Assembly (NCBI GenBank): GCA_902781945.1 | Contig: CACZLE010000002.1 | Location: forward strand, 62,001 to 126,000 | Length of the DNA: 64,000 nucleotides | Direction of reading: 5' to 3' | Source: an uncultured Eubacteriales bacterium | Lineage (GTDB): Bacteria > Bacillota > Clostridia > Christensenellales > Aristaeellaceae | Shown here: one piece after another, positions 52,030 through 60,433 of the stretch | Layout of the letters: each line of letters begins with the position of its first letter | Position numbering within the stretch: position 1 is the stretch's first letter | The notes under the pieces: generated by a model | Told to the model about the DNA's origin: nothing | What the model saw: only the letters and a program-made list of their open reading frames with translations | Database searches by the model: none | Position numbers and translations under genes: made by a program

Positions 52030-52400
52030 TATGCTTCCTCCCTCCTCGCCTGCATGGTGATCTCATCGATATCCAGGGTGTGATAGCGCCGGTACAGGCG
52101 CACGGTGAGGGCCAGCATCAGGGCGGTGACGCTGACGGACACCACGATGCCGGTCAGCACCAGGCCCGCGGGCACAGGGTTGATATAGGCCTCCATGCTC
52201 TGCACGCCGTCCACCACGATGGGGGCCTTGCGCCCGGCGATATAGCCCTTGGCCGCCAGGAACAGGTAAATGGCGCTGTCCATCATGGAGAAGCCGATGA
52301 TCTTCTTGATCATGTTGCGGTGCAGCAGCAAGGTGGTGAACCCGATGCCGAAGAGGATGATGGCGCAGGCTTCCTCGTAATTATTGAACAGATTGCCCAT
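52029..52400 (-). CDS. MrpC/MnhC-like (NuoK-type) subunit
   Basis: A 123-aa protein with three membrane helices, matching the NuoK/MnhC family: 'FNNYEEACAIILFGIGFTTLLL' (in part), 'IIGFSMMDSAIYLFLAAKG' and 'LVLTGIVVSVSVTALMLALTVRLY' (in part). MrpC is a membrane subunit of multisubunit Na+/H+ antiporters. It lies 3 nt after the mrpB-like gene. Confidence 0.92.
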   Translation of the reverse strand: MGNLFNNYEEACAIILFGIGFTTLLLHRNMIKKIIGFSMMDSAIYLFLAAKGYIAGRKAPIVVDGVQSMEAYINPVPAGLVLTGIVVSVSVTALMLALTVRLYRRYHTLDIDEITMQARREEA

Positions 52401-52403
52401 CGC

Positions 52404-53426
52404 TTACATATCTCCTTTCCGGAACAGGGTGTAGAAGGCGTACATGGTGCAGGCCACCACCATGCCCACGGCGATATTGAGGTAGAGGATCAGGCCGGAG
52501 GAGAAGATATCTCCCGGCGTGCCCAGGCCGATGCCGCTGTTTAAGTGGTTGGCGCCGCAGAAGAAGGAATAGGACTTGGCCAGGGCGTAGAAGGCCAGGG
52601 CGATGAAGGACACCGCCCGGAAGGTCCTGATGGTGAAGAAGCGCTCGGTGGCCAGGAAGCCGTAGGCGTTGAGGTAGAGGATCAGGCCCGCGCCGATGAC
52701 GGCGCCGCCGGAGAAACCGCCGCCCGGTCCCAGGTGGCCGTTGAAGAGCACATAGATGCCAAACAGCATGATGATGGGCACCAGCATGCCCGCCACCCGC
52801 TGCAGGATGATATCGTTCTTGGGCTCGTAGAGGCGGTCGTTGGCCTCGGCCTCCATGCGCTCCCGGGAAAGCTGCCGCGGGTCCCCGCTGTCGCTGAGGC
52901 GCAGCAGGATCATGACGGCGCAGGCCGCGATGAACAGCACGTGGCTTTCGCCCAGGGTATCAAAGGCGCGGTAATCCAGGATCATGCCGGCCACGATGTT
53001 CACCGCGCCGGTCTCCTGGAGTCCCTTTTCGATGTAGCGCTGGGAAACCTCGTTGTTGATGGGGTTGTTTTCCCCGCCGAAGGAGGGCAGGTTGGACACC
53101 GTGGTCAAGAGCACCGCGATGACGGATACGCACAGCGCCACGGCCAGCACGGCATAGAAGGCGCGGATCAGCTTGGCGCCCTTGGTGCGGCCCCATTCGT
53201 GGGCCTTTTCATAGAGCACGGCCTCGTGCTCCTGGATCTCCATCTGGTGCACCGCCTGCTCCACCTCGCGGCGGGCCATATCGTCGGCGGAGAGCACCCG
53301 GTGGGCGTCGGAGGCTTCGGAAAGCTCCGCCGTCATCTGGTCGTTCAGCTTCGTGCCGCCCTGGGCGATCCACCGCTGGAGCCGCGGGAACCAGGAATTT
53401 TCATAATCATTCCTTTGTTTCGCCAT
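52404..53426 (-). CDS. Fused MbhE + MnhB-like subunit with N-terminal extension
   Basis: A 340-aa protein made of three parts. Residues 1-85 are a charged cytoplasmic extension. Residues about 88-175 resemble MbhE ('SQRYIEKGLQETGAVNIVAG', 'DYRAFDTLGESHVLFIAACA'). Residues about 205-340 are an MnhB domain ('GMLVPIIMLFGIYVLFNGHLGPGGGFSGG', in part). In archaeal Mbh complexes MbhE and MbhF (MnhB) are separate neighbouring genes. It overlaps the DUF4040 gene by 20 nt. Confidence 0.85.
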   Translation of the reverse strand: MAKQRNDYENSWFPRLQRWIAQGGTKLNDQMTAELSEASDAHRVLSADDMARREVEQAVHQMEIQEHEAVLYEKAHEWGRTKGAKLIRAFYAVLAVALCVSVIAVLLTTVSNLPSFGGENNPINNEVSQRYIEKGLQETGAVNIVAGMILDYRAFDTLGESHVLFIAACAVMILLRLSDSGDPRQLSRERMEAEANDRLYEPKNDIILQRVAGMLVPIIMLFGIYVLFNGHLGPGGGFSGGAVIGAGLILYLNAYGFLATERFFTIRTFRAVSFIALAFYALAKSYSFFCGANHLNSGIGLGTPGDIFSSGLILYLNIAVGMVVACTMYAFYTLFRKGDM

Positions 53427-53673
53427 CTTTGGGGTCCTCCTTTATGGCGTGGATCTTTTTGAGGGTGACGAACATGAGCAGGCTCGTGACGCCCGCGCCC
53501 ACAGCCGCTTCGGTGATGGCCAGGTCCGGGGATTCCAGCAGGATCCAGATGACCGCCATGGCCAGGGATTGGCTCATGAAGATGATCAGGCTGGTAAGCA
53601 GATCCTTGGTGAGGCTGACGGACACCGCGCACACCAGGATGAACACCAGCAGCATGATATTGAGCAGTTCCAT
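53407..53673 (-). CDS. DUF4040 / MbhD-like subunit
   Basis: An 88-aa protein with two or three membrane helices and the MbhD/DUF4040 pattern 'LLTSLIIFMSQSLAMAVIWILLESPDLAITEAAVGAG' (in part, residues 25-62). In Mrp antiporters this domain is the C-terminal part of MrpA; in Mbh-type complexes it is a separate gene, as here. It starts 1 nt after the mnhG-like gene. Confidence 0.9.
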   Translation of the reverse strand: MELLNIMLLVFILVCAVSVSLTKDLLTSLIIFMSQSLAMAVIWILLESPDLAITEAAVGAGVTSLLMFVTLKKIHAIKEDPKDGETKE

Positions 53674-53674
53674 A

Positions 53675-54025
53675 TCAGCTTTCCACCTCCTCGTGGGGAT
53701 CGCTTTCGGTCTTGACGGCCATGTTTTCTTCCAGATGCTGGTTGGTGGTGACCTCCAGACGGCTGATCAGATGGGAGGCCACGGGGCTGGACAGCCACCA
53801 CAGCACCACCAGCAGCAGGGCTTTGCAGCTGGTGAGATTCAGCCCATTGATGACCGCCAGGCCCAGGACGATGAGCAGGATGCCCAGGGTATCCCCCAGG
53901 GCGGCGGCATGCATGCGGTTGAGCACGTACTTGAAGCGGTACACGCCCACCACGGAGGAAATGACGAAGCACAGCCCGCCCAGGATCAGCAGGGCCGCGA
54001 TGACAAAGCGAAGCCAATCAAGCAT
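53675..54025 (-). CDS. MrpG/MnhG-like subunit
   Basis: A 116-aa protein with three membrane helices ('FVIAALLILGGLCFVISSVVGVYRF', in part), then 'RMHAAALGDTLGILLIVLGLA', the PhaG_MnhG family block. The last 30 residues are an acidic cytoplasmic tail. It overlaps the mnhF-like gene by 8 nt. Confidence 0.92.
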   Translation of the reverse strand: MLDWLRFVIAALLILGGLCFVISSVVGVYRFKYVLNRMHAAALGDTLGILLIVLGLAVINGLNLTSCKALLLVVLWWLSSPVASHLISRLEVTTNQHLEENMAVKTESDPHEEVES

Positions 54026-54338
54026 TTTCCGTTTCCTCCTGCTGCTTTTTTTCGTGATGCTCCCGGTAGACGCCCAGATAAACCTTGGTCAGCAGCACCA
54101 CCGCCAGGAAGGACAGCATGGTGTAGATCAGGGCCACGTCGGCCAGATAGCCTTCCCCCATCATGAAGGTGAGGATGGCGATGATGATGGTGATCTGGGT
54201 GCCCACCATATTGACGGCCACGATGCGGTCCGCGATGCGCGGCCCCCGGATGGAGCGGAACAGGCTGAAAAACAGGCTGCCGCCCAGCACCGTCAGGGCC
54301 ACGCGGTACAGCCACTCATACGCGATCTCCAGATTCAT
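54018..54338 (-). CDS. MrpF/MnhF-like subunit
   Basis: A 106-aa protein of the MrpF/PhaF family with three membrane helices. The block 'RIADRIVAVNMVGTQITI' is typical, followed by 'VALIYTMLSFLAVVLLTKVYL'. The tail is rich in His, Lys and Glu. It overlaps the mnhE-like gene by 4 nt. Confidence 0.92.
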   Translation of the reverse strand: MNLEIAYEWLYRVALTVLGGSLFFSLFRSIRGPRIADRIVAVNMVGTQITIIIAILTFMMGEGYLADVALIYTMLSFLAVVLLTKVYLGVYREHHEKKQQEETENA

Positions 54339-54802
54339 TGCTTTTTCGCCTCCATTTTTTCCAGGCGCTGTTCAAACTCGCTGTCCTCCAGGCCGTCTGC
54401 CAATTCCCGGTCCAGGCAGTGCACCATGAAGAGGTCGTCGCGCACGTGCACGGTGATGGTGCCCGGGGTCAGGGTAATGGAATTGGCCAGGATGGCCTTG
54501 CCGAAGTCGGATTTGACCTTGGTATGGAAGGTGTGCAGCTCGGGCTCCACCTCCATGCGCGGCGACCAGATCAGCCGCAGCACCTGCCAGTTGGCCTTGA
54601 AGATCTCCCGCAGCAGCAGCCACAGATAGGCCAGGCCCCGGCCCGCGTTGCGCAGATAGCGCAGCTCTTTCCGGGGGCTCAGGCCGATGAAGGCGCAGGT
54701 GAACGCATATATCAGGCCGCTGACAGCGACCCCCAAAAGGGCGATTTCCGTGGTCCATTTGCCGTTGAAAACCACCCATAAACCGAAGAGGATCAAGAAC
54801 AT
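54335..54802 (-). CDS. MrpE/MnhE-like subunit
   Basis: A 155-aa protein starting 'MFLILFGLWVVFNGKWTTEI', the typical MnhE opening, with 'LREIFKANWQVLRLIWSPRMEVEPELHTF' (in part) and 'LANSITLTPGTITVHVRDD' as the family signatures. It is the first gene of the ten-gene operon. The ATG at 54802 has an aaaggaggg site; upstream codons in frame cross the promoter. Confidence 0.92.
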   Translation of the reverse strand: MFLILFGLWVVFNGKWTTEIALLGVAVSGLIYAFTCAFIGLSPRKELRYLRNAGRGLAYLWLLLREIFKANWQVLRLIWSPRMEVEPELHTFHTKVKSDFGKAILANSITLTPGTITVHVRDDLFMVHCLDRELADGLEDSEFEQRLEKMEAKKQ

Positions 54803-54833
54803 GGCATTCCCTCCTTTTTTAATGAACCGATAT

Positions 54834-54862
54834 ATTGTACTCCTATTGTTCGGATTTGTCAA
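54834..54862 (-). promoter_or_regulatory. Sigma-A promoter of the Mrp/Mbh-like operon
   Basis: On the minus strand TTGACA (54862-54857) and TACAAT (54839-54834) have a 17-nt spacer. The -35 lies within one arm of a 12-bp inverted repeat. Confidence 0.85.
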
Positions 54863-54908
54863 ACTTCTACATATTAAAATATCGTTACATATTTTTTTTG
54901 ACAAATCC
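54852..54908. promoter_or_regulatory. 12-bp inverted repeat around the operon promoter
   Basis: Perfect inverted copies ggatttgtcaaa (54852-54863) and tttgacaaatcc (54897-54908) are separated by 33 nt of very AT-rich sequence. One arm contains the -35 of the mrp-like promoter. It could be a paired operator or an RNA/DNA hairpin. Confidence 0.5.
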
Positions 54909-54920
54909 CATAGTGACACT

Positions 54921-54945
54921 AAAAAAGCCGCCCATAGGGACGGCT
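54921..54945 (-). terminator. Intrinsic terminator of degV
   Basis: On the minus strand AGCCGTCCC, TAT, GGGCGGCT is followed by TTTTTT. It lies after the degV stop and before the mrp-like promoter. Confidence 0.85.
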
Positions 54946-54962
54946 CACATGGAGGGACATAA

Positions 54963-55937
54963 TCAGTTTTTGTTTTCCCGTTTCAGGCTGGCGCGCAGAT
55001 CGCGCAGCTTTTCGCTGCCCTCGTCCACCTTCTGGCTGATGGAGGACAGCAGAGAATCGTTCTGGCCGCGGAAGCCCCGGTCCCCGAAGAAGAACAGGGC
55101 CAGGGTGCCGGGACCCACATGGGAACCGGTGACGGGCTCGTACATGACGGTCAGAATATCCTTGGGCGGATGGTTGGCGTTGAGCAGGCTGATAAGATAG
55201 TCCACATCCTCCTGGCAGTCCGCGTGGGCGATTCCGATGGTCTGCTCGCCCGCCTCCCGCACCAGCTTGTCGTACTGCTCCGCCATGCCCATGATGGCGC
55301 GGCGGCGGCCCCGGATCTTGGCAAAGGAGACGATCTTGCCTTCCTCGTTGCCCTTCAGCAGGGGCTTGATATTGAGCACCATGCCCACGATGGCGGCCAC
55401 ATTGGACAGGCGGCCCGTGTTGCGCAGATATTTGAGGTCGTCCACGGTGAACACCTGACACATGCCCCAGCGCATATCCATGAGCAGATCATAGGTATCC
55501 TCCACGGTCCAGCCCTGGTCGCGGCATTCCACCGCCCGGGTCACGTGCAGGCCCTCGCCCAGGGACGCGCTGAGGGTATCCACCAGCAAGAGCTTGCGGT
55601 CCGGAAATTCCTCCCGCAGCTCCCGGGCGGCGAATTCCGCCTGGCCGTAGGAGCCGCTGATGCCCGAGGACATGCCCACAAACAATATATCCTGCCCCGC
55701 CTCCAGCATGGGGCGCATAACGTCCAGATAGGCCTGGGAGGTGACCTGAGAGGTGGTTACCCTCTCCCCGCCGCGCATGGCGTCATAAAAGCTCTTTCCG
55801 TCAAAGCCCTGGGTATCAAGGCACGTGCGGTCCTCGCCCTTGACGTAAAAATGGAAAGGGATGGCCGCCACATCGTGCTCCCGCAGCCACTGGCAATCCA
55901 GGTTGGCCGACGTATCCGTTACGATTGAAAACATCAT
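54963..55937 (-). CDS. DegV-family fatty acid-binding protein
   Basis: A protein of about 324 aa of the DegV/FakB family, which presents fatty acids to the FakA kinase. Typical blocks: 'IVTDTSANLDCQWLREHDV' near the N-terminus, 'ERVTTSQVTSQAYLDV', 'LFVGMSSGISGSYGQAEFA' (in part), 'VDTLSASLGEGLHV', 'LKYLRNTGRLSNVAAIVG' and 'TGSHVGPGTLALFFFG'. No fakA is in the window. Two adjacent ATGs (55937, 55934) follow GAGGTG, the second slightly better spaced. Confidence 0.92.
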   Translation of the reverse strand: MMFSIVTDTSANLDCQWLREHDVAAIPFHFYVKGEDRTCLDTQGFDGKSFYDAMRGGERVTTSQVTSQAYLDVMRPMLEAGQDILFVGMSSGISGSYGQAEFAARELREEFPDRKLLLVDTLSASLGEGLHVTRAVECRDQGWTVEDTYDLLMDMRWGMCQVFTVDDLKYLRNTGRLSNVAAIVGMVLNIKPLLKGNEEGKIVSFAKIRGRRRAIMGMAEQYDKLVREAGEQTIGIAHADCQEDVDYLISLLNANHPPKDILTVMYEPVTGSHVGPGTLALFFFGDRGFRGQNDSLLSSISQKVDEGSEKLRDLRASLKRENKN

Positions 55938-56020
55938 TGACACCTCATCAATCTAATGTTTGATATCAGATTACCACATCATTCCGTCAATGTCAAGCAA
56001 ATTATATTTCAAGATCATCT

Positions 56021-56049
56021 TTACATTTTGTTTTTCATTGTGATATACT
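56021..56049 (+). promoter_or_regulatory. Probable sigma-A promoter of the DUF1836 gene
   Basis: TTACAT (56021-56026) and TATACT (56044-56049) are 17 nt apart. A gcggaggtgc ribosome site follows before the ATG at 56071. Confidence 0.6.
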
Positions 56050-56070
56050 ATCAGCGGAGGTGCTGGAGCA

Positions 56071-56664
56071 ATGTATGACAACGACCTGATCGCGGCCAAG
56101 CTGCGCCGCTGGGATACCTACCTGGCCAAATACCGCCTGCCGGACTGGGAGGCCATTCCGGATATCGGCCTGTATATGGAGCAGGTGGTCACCGTGCTCA
56201 AGCAATACCTGGATTATCTGCCGCCGGAGCTCAAGGACGAGCAGTTCATCACCGCCTCCACCATCAATAATTATGTCCGCACCAAGGTGATGCCTATGCC
56301 GGTGAAGAAAAAATATTACCGGACCCACCTTGCCTACCTGATCATGATCTGCTCCCTCAAGCAGGGGATGAACATCGGCCTGATCCAGAAGCTGATCCCC
56401 AACGACCTGCCGGAGGAGGAGCTGAAAAAGGTATACAGCGCCTATGCCGAGCGTCACCGCCTGGCTACTCAGTATTTTGCCGATCAGGTGCGGGCCGCCG
56501 CCGCGCCCTTCCTGGGGCATGAAAACGACTCCCCCATGGTCACCGACCGTCCCGAGGACATGATCGCCGCCTCCGCCGTGGTGGGGGCCTTCGGGCGGCT
56601 GTTTGCCGAAAAGCTGCTGCTGCTGGAAGGAAAGACCATAGCGGACGCGGAAACGGATGACTGA
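56071..56664 (+). CDS. DUF1836 family putative regulator
   Basis: A 197-aa protein of the DUF1836 family, which has a MerR-like helix-turn-helix at the N-terminal half. 'LPDWEAIPDIGLYMEQVVTVL' (in part), 'FITASTINNYVRTKVMPMPVKKKY' (in part, from about residue 69) and 'AYLIMICSLKQGMNIGLIQKLI' (in part) are the family blocks. DNA binding is likely; targets unknown. The gene stands alone between its promoter and a strong terminator. Confidence 0.85.
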   Translation: MYDNDLIAAKLRRWDTYLAKYRLPDWEAIPDIGLYMEQVVTVLKQYLDYLPPELKDEQFITASTINNYVRTKVMPMPVKKKYYRTHLAYLIMICSLKQGMNIGLIQKLIPNDLPEEELKKVYSAYAERHRLATQYFADQVRAAAAPFLGHENDSPMVTDRPEDMIAASAVVGAFGRLFAEKLLLLEGKTIADAETDD

Positions 56665-56673
56665 TACAGAATT

Positions 56674-56706
56674 GCCTGCCCGGCAGCGCCGGACAGGCGT
56701 TTTTTT
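56674..56706 (+). terminator. Intrinsic terminator of the DUF1836 gene
   Basis: Stem gcctgcccggc (56674-56684) with gccggacaggc (56688-56698), one mismatch, followed by GTTTTTTT. The T tract runs into the stop codon of the convergent aminopeptidase gene. Confidence 0.88.
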
Positions 56707-57997
56707 ATAGCTTGTATTCCCCGTCGGCGGCGCATTCGATATCCGTCTCGTAGAACGCCTTCATGCCGTCGATCATGTAGTCGATATCTTTCGTGCCCGC
56801 CGTCTCATAGCAGCTGTGCATGGCCAGCTGGGCCAGGCCGATATCCAGGGTGTTGATGGACACGTGGCTGCCGCTGATATTGCCCAGGGTGCCGCCGCCG
56901 GGCAGGTCGGAGCGGTTGGCGTAATGCTGGACAGGCACGTTGGCCTTTTGGCAGATCTGATGGAACACGGCCTCGCTGACGCCGTCGGTGGTATATTTCT
57001 GATTGGCGTTGAACTTGACCACGATGCCGCCGTTCATCTGGGTCTGGTTGACGGGATCGCTGTACTCCGGATGGTTGGGATGGACGGCGTGGGCATTGTC
57101 CGCGGACAGCATGAAGCTGGCGGCCAGGGCCTTGTAATAGTCCTCCTCGCCGCGGCCCAGGGACAGCAGGATGCGGCGCAGCACGTCGTAAAGGAAGGAG
57201 GAATCAGCCCCCTGCTTGGTGGTGCTGCCCACCTCCTCATTATCGAACACGCAGCACACGTTGGCGTGATGGCTGTCCCCGGCGGCTTTGAGGGCCTCCA
57301 CGGAGGCAAAGGCGCACTCGATATCGTCCAGGCGAGGCGCGGAAACATATTCGTCCTTCACGCCCCAGACGCGGCCCTCCATGCGGTTATAAAGGAAAAG
57401 ATCCGCGCCCAGGATGTCCTCGGGCGCGACGCCCGCGGCCTTGGCCACCTCGGCCTTGAAGGTATCCTTGGTTTCATCCGAGCCCCACAGGGGGAAGGTG
57501 TCCACGGCGGCGTTATACTTGTAGCCGTTGTTGATCTCCCGGTTCATGTGGATAGCCACGTTGGGGATGATAAGCAGATCCTTGTCCAGATCGACCAAAA
57601 TCGTTTTGATTCCCTTTTCCGTGCGCGCCAGCACCCGGCCCGCCACGGACAGGGGGCGGTCAAACCAGGAGGACATGATCATGCCGCCGTAGCGCTCGGT
57701 GTCCAGCTGCACATATTTGCCCTTGGCGATCTCCGCGTTTTCCTTGATCTTGAAGGTGGGAGAATCCGAATGGCTGGCGATGAGCTGGAAGGCCTTGAAA
57801 GGCGCTTTGGGCAATGTAAAGGCAATGATGCTGCTGCGGTTGCGGGTCACATAATATTTGCCGCCGGGCTGCAAACGCCAATTTTCGCTTTCCTGCAGGG
57901 GCTCAAAACCCTCAAGCTCCCGGACGATGGTATCGATGGCGTGAAAGCCCGTGGGGCTCTTTTTGATAAAATCGATCAATTTCTGCGCGTTGGACAT
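56705..57997 (-). CDS. apeB: M18 family aminopeptidase
   Basis: A 430-aa zinc aminopeptidase (aspartyl aminopeptidase family). The metal and catalytic segments include 'LIASHSDSPTFKIK' (about 80-93), 'DILGADLFLYN', 'CCVFDNEEVGSTTKQGA' and 'MLSADNAHAVHPNHPEYSD', and near the C-terminus 'LPGGGTLGNISGSHVSIN'. It removes N-terminal acidic or neutral residues from peptides. The ATG at 57997 has an aggagg site. Its frame extends upstream without a stop owing to GC bias. Confidence 0.93.
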   Translation of the reverse strand: MSNAQKLIDFIKKSPTGFHAIDTIVRELEGFEPLQESENWRLQPGGKYYVTRNRSSIIAFTLPKAPFKAFQLIASHSDSPTFKIKENAEIAKGKYVQLDTERYGGMIMSSWFDRPLSVAGRVLARTEKGIKTILVDLDKDLLIIPNVAIHMNREINNGYKYNAAVDTFPLWGSDETKDTFKAEVAKAAGVAPEDILGADLFLYNRMEGRVWGVKDEYVSAPRLDDIECAFASVEALKAAGDSHHANVCCVFDNEEVGSTTKQGADSSFLYDVLRRILLSLGRGEEDYYKALAASFMLSADNAHAVHPNHPEYSDPVNQTQMNGGIVVKFNANQKYTTDGVSEAVFHQICQKANVPVQHYANRSDLPGGGTLGNISGSHVSINTLDIGLAQLAMHSCYETAGTKDIDYMIDGMKAFYETDIECAADGEYKL

Positions 57998-58035
57998 GGT
58001 TTTTTCCTCCTGTCGCCTCATTTGAATCTTTATAC

Positions 58036-58064
58036 AGCATACCACCTTTTGCCTGCCAATGCAA
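58036..58064 (-). promoter_or_regulatory. Sigma-A promoter of the aminopeptidase gene
   Basis: On the minus strand TTGCAT (58064-58059) and TATGCT (58041-58036) have a 17-nt spacer, 38 nt before the ATG at 57997. Confidence 0.7.
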
Positions 58065-58067
58065 TGC

Positions 58068-58096
58068 TTGACAGACGGCAAATTTTCTGATTCAAT
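58068..58096 (+). promoter_or_regulatory. Probable sigma-A promoter of rarA
   Basis: TTGACA (58068-58073) and TTCAAT (58091-58096) are 17 nt apart. A caggagg site follows before the ATG at 58130. The -10 is imperfect. Confidence 0.6.
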
Positions 58097-58129
58097 AGGA
58101 AAAAAGCAGCGTTCACAGGAGGCATTGCC

Positions 58130-59446
58130 ATGCAATCCACCTTTTTTGAGCAGGCCGTCCCCCAGCCCCTGGCCGCCCGGCTGCGGCCCCGGGACCTGGA
58201 TGAATTCGCCGGGCAGAAGCATCTGCTGGGCCCGGGCAAGGTGCTGCGGCGGCTGATCGAAAACGACAGCGTCAGCAGCATGATCTTCTGGGGGCCGCCG
58301 GGCGTGGGCAAAACCACCCTGGCCTACATCATCGCCCGCCGCACCCAGGCGGAATTTGTGGATTTTTCCGCCGTCACCAGCGGCATCAAGGAGATCCGCA
58401 CCGTGATGCAGCAGGCGGAGGACAACCGGCGCTTCGGCAAAAAGACCATCGTATTCGTGGATGAGATCCACCGCTTCAACAAGGCTCAGCAGGACGCCTT
58501 TCTGCCCTTTGTGGAGCGGGGCAGCATTATCCTGATCGGGGCCACCACGGAGAATCCCTCCTTCGAGGTCAACGGGGCCCTGCTGTCCCGGTGCAAGGTG
58601 TTTGTGCTGCAAGCCCTGAAAACCGAGGAATTGGTTTCCCTGCTGCGGCGGGCGCTGGATGATCCAAGGGGCTTTGGGGAAGAAAAGGTCAACATATCCC
58701 CCGACCTGCTGGAGATGATCGCCAATTTTGCCAACGGCGACGCCCGCAGCGCCCTTTCCACCCTGGAGATGGTGGTGCTCAACGGCGACGTGGAGGACGG
58801 GGTGACCACCGTGACCCAGGAAACGCTGGAGCAATGCATCAGCAAAAAGAGCCTGCTGTACGACAAAAAGGGCGAGGAGCACTATAACCTGATCAGCGCC
58901 CTGCACAAATCCATGCGCAACAGCGACCCGGACGCGGCGGTATACTGGCTGGCCCGGATGCTGGAGGCGGGTGAGGACCCCCTCTACGTGGCCCGGCGGG
59001 TGATCCGCTTTGCCAGCGAGGACGTGGGCATGGCGGACAGCAAGGCCCTGGAGGTGGCGGTGGCCGCCTATCAGGCCTGCCATTTCATCGGCATGCCGGA
59101 GTGCAGCGTGCACCTGACCCACGCGGTGGTGTACATGTCCCTGGCTCCCAAGTCCAACGCCCTGTATATGGCCTACGAGCACGCCAAAAAGGACGCCGTT
59201 ACCATGCTGGCCGAGCCCGTGCCCCTGGTGATCCGCAACGCGCCCACCAAGCTGATGGAAGAACTGGAGTACGGCAAGGGCTATCAATACGCCCATGACA
59301 CCCAAGAAAAATTGACCAGCATGCAATGCCTGCCCGACAGCCTGCTGGGCCGGGAATACTATCTGCCCACCGATCAGGGACTGGAGGCGCGATACGCCGA
59401 GCGCTTGAAGGAAATCAAGCAATGGAAGGAGACGCACAAAAAATGA
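58130..59446 (+). CDS. rarA: Replication-associated recombination protein RarA (MgsA-type AAA+)
   Basis: A 438-aa AAA+ ATPase acting at stalled replication forks. '[22 protein letters not shown]' (in part, from residue 13) is the typical opening. Walker A 'GPPGVGKTT' is at 55-63, Walker B '[16 protein letters not shown]' near 107, and sensor 1 '[13 protein letters not shown]'. The C-terminal tetramerisation domain has '[20 protein letters not shown]' and '[20 protein letters not shown]'. It overlaps the next gene by 4 nt. Confidence 0.95.
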   Translation: MQSTFFEQAVPQPLAARLRPRDLDEFAGQKHLLGPGKVLRRLIENDSVSSMIFWGPPGVGKTTLAYIIARRTQAEFVDFSAVTSGIKEIRTVMQQAEDNRRFGKKTIVFVDEIHRFNKAQQDAFLPFVERGSIILIGATTENPSFEVNGALLSRCKVFVLQALKTEELVSLLRRALDDPRGFGEEKVNISPDLLEMIANFANGDARSALSTLEMVVLNGDVEDGVTTVTQETLEQCISKKSLLYDKKGEEHYNLISALHKSMRNSDPDAAVYWLARMLEAGEDPLYVARRVIRFASEDVGMADSKALEVAVAAYQACHFIGMPECSVHLTHAVVYMSLAPKSNALYMAYEHAKKDAVTMLAEPVPLVIRNAPTKLMEELEYGKGYQYAHDTQEKLTSMQCLPDSLLGREYYLPTDQGLEARYAERLKEIKQWKETHKK

Positions 59447-60393
59447 AGGGCCTGAACAATATCGATAAGCTGTCCCTGGGCATTTTCCCCACCCCCGTTC
59501 ATCGGCTGGACCGGCTGAGCGAAAAGCTGGGCATCGATCTGTGGATCAAGCGGGACGATCTGAGCGGTCTGGGCCTGGGCGGCAACAAGGTGCGCAAGCT
59601 GGAATATCTGCTGGCGGACGCCCAGAAGCAGGGCGCGAAGCTGATTTTCACCACCGGCGGGGCTCAATCCAACCACGCCATGCTCACCGCCGCCTGCGCG
59701 GGCAGGCTGGGCATGCGAACCATCCTGATCCTCAAAAAGCGCGGCGTGACGGCCTGCCGGGGCAATCAGCTGCTGGAGCGGCTGATGGGCACGGAGGTGC
59801 GCTTTGTGGACACCGACGACTATGCGGACATCTATGCCGAAATGGATCGCGTGGGCCAGGCCTCCGGCCTGCCTTATTACAAGATCCCCTGCGGCGGCAG
59901 CAACGCCCTGGGCACCCTGGGCTATGTGGATTGCGCCCGGGAGATCGGCGAGCAGGGCACGCATTTTGACCACATCGTGTGCGCCGAGGGCAGCGGCGGC
60001 ACCATGGCGGGACTGGCCCTGGGAGCCAAGCTCTTTCTGCCCGGCACGCGGGTGCACGGCATGATGGTGGACACCGATCCATTTGACGTGATCACACCCC
60101 GGCTGATGAAAGAAGCAGCCGCTTTATTAGGGCAGGATACGGAGATCACAACCTCGGATTATTCCCTGCGGGACGTGTGCGGCCCCGGCTATGCCATCGC
60201 CTCCCCGGAAGGCAACGCCGCCGTTCGCCTGATGGCGGAAAACGAAGGCATCTTCCTGGACCCCGTATATACCGGCAAGGCCTTCGGCGGTCTGATCGCC
60301 CTGGCCAAGGAAGGGGCCTTCAAGCCCGGTGAGCGGGTGCTGTTCCTCCATTCCGGCGGGGCAGGCGGACTGTTTGCGGTGGAGATGCAATAA
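59443..60393 (+). CDS. D-cysteine desulfhydrase / ACC deaminase family PLP enzyme
   Basis: A 316-aa PLP-dependent enzyme of fold type II. 'FPTPVHRLDRLSEKLGIDLWIKRDDLSG' (in part) and 'LGGNKVRKLEYLLADA' hold the PLP Lys (about residue 49). 'FTTGGAQSNHAMLTA' binds the substrate carboxylate, and 'IVCAEGSGGTMAGLALG' the phosphate. This places it in the D-cysteine desulfhydrase (DcyD)/ACC deaminase family, with D-cysteine breakdown to pyruvate, H2S and ammonia the likeliest reaction. The start overlaps the rarA stop as ATGA. Confidence 0.87.
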   Translation: MKGLNNIDKLSLGIFPTPVHRLDRLSEKLGIDLWIKRDDLSGLGLGGNKVRKLEYLLADAQKQGAKLIFTTGGAQSNHAMLTAACAGRLGMRTILILKKRGVTACRGNQLLERLMGTEVRFVDTDDYADIYAEMDRVGQASGLPYYKIPCGGSNALGTLGYVDCAREIGEQGTHFDHIVCAEGSGGTMAGLALGAKLFLPGTRVHGMMVDTDPFDVITPRLMKEAAALLGQDTEITTSDYSLRDVCGPGYAIASPEGNAAVRLMAENEGIFLDPVYTGKAFGGLIALAKEGAFKPGERVLFLHSGGAGGLFAVEMQ

Positions 60394-60425
60394 TAAAAAA
60401 AGGGGCCGATAAACGGCCTCTTTTT
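60394..60425. terminator. Bidirectional intrinsic terminator
   Basis: An A tract, stem aggggccg (60401-60408) with cggcctct (60414-60421), then TTTTT. It serves the plus-strand desulfhydrase gene and the minus-strand isomerase gene that ends at 60434. Confidence 0.85.
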
Positions 60426-60433
60426 CAATTGAA

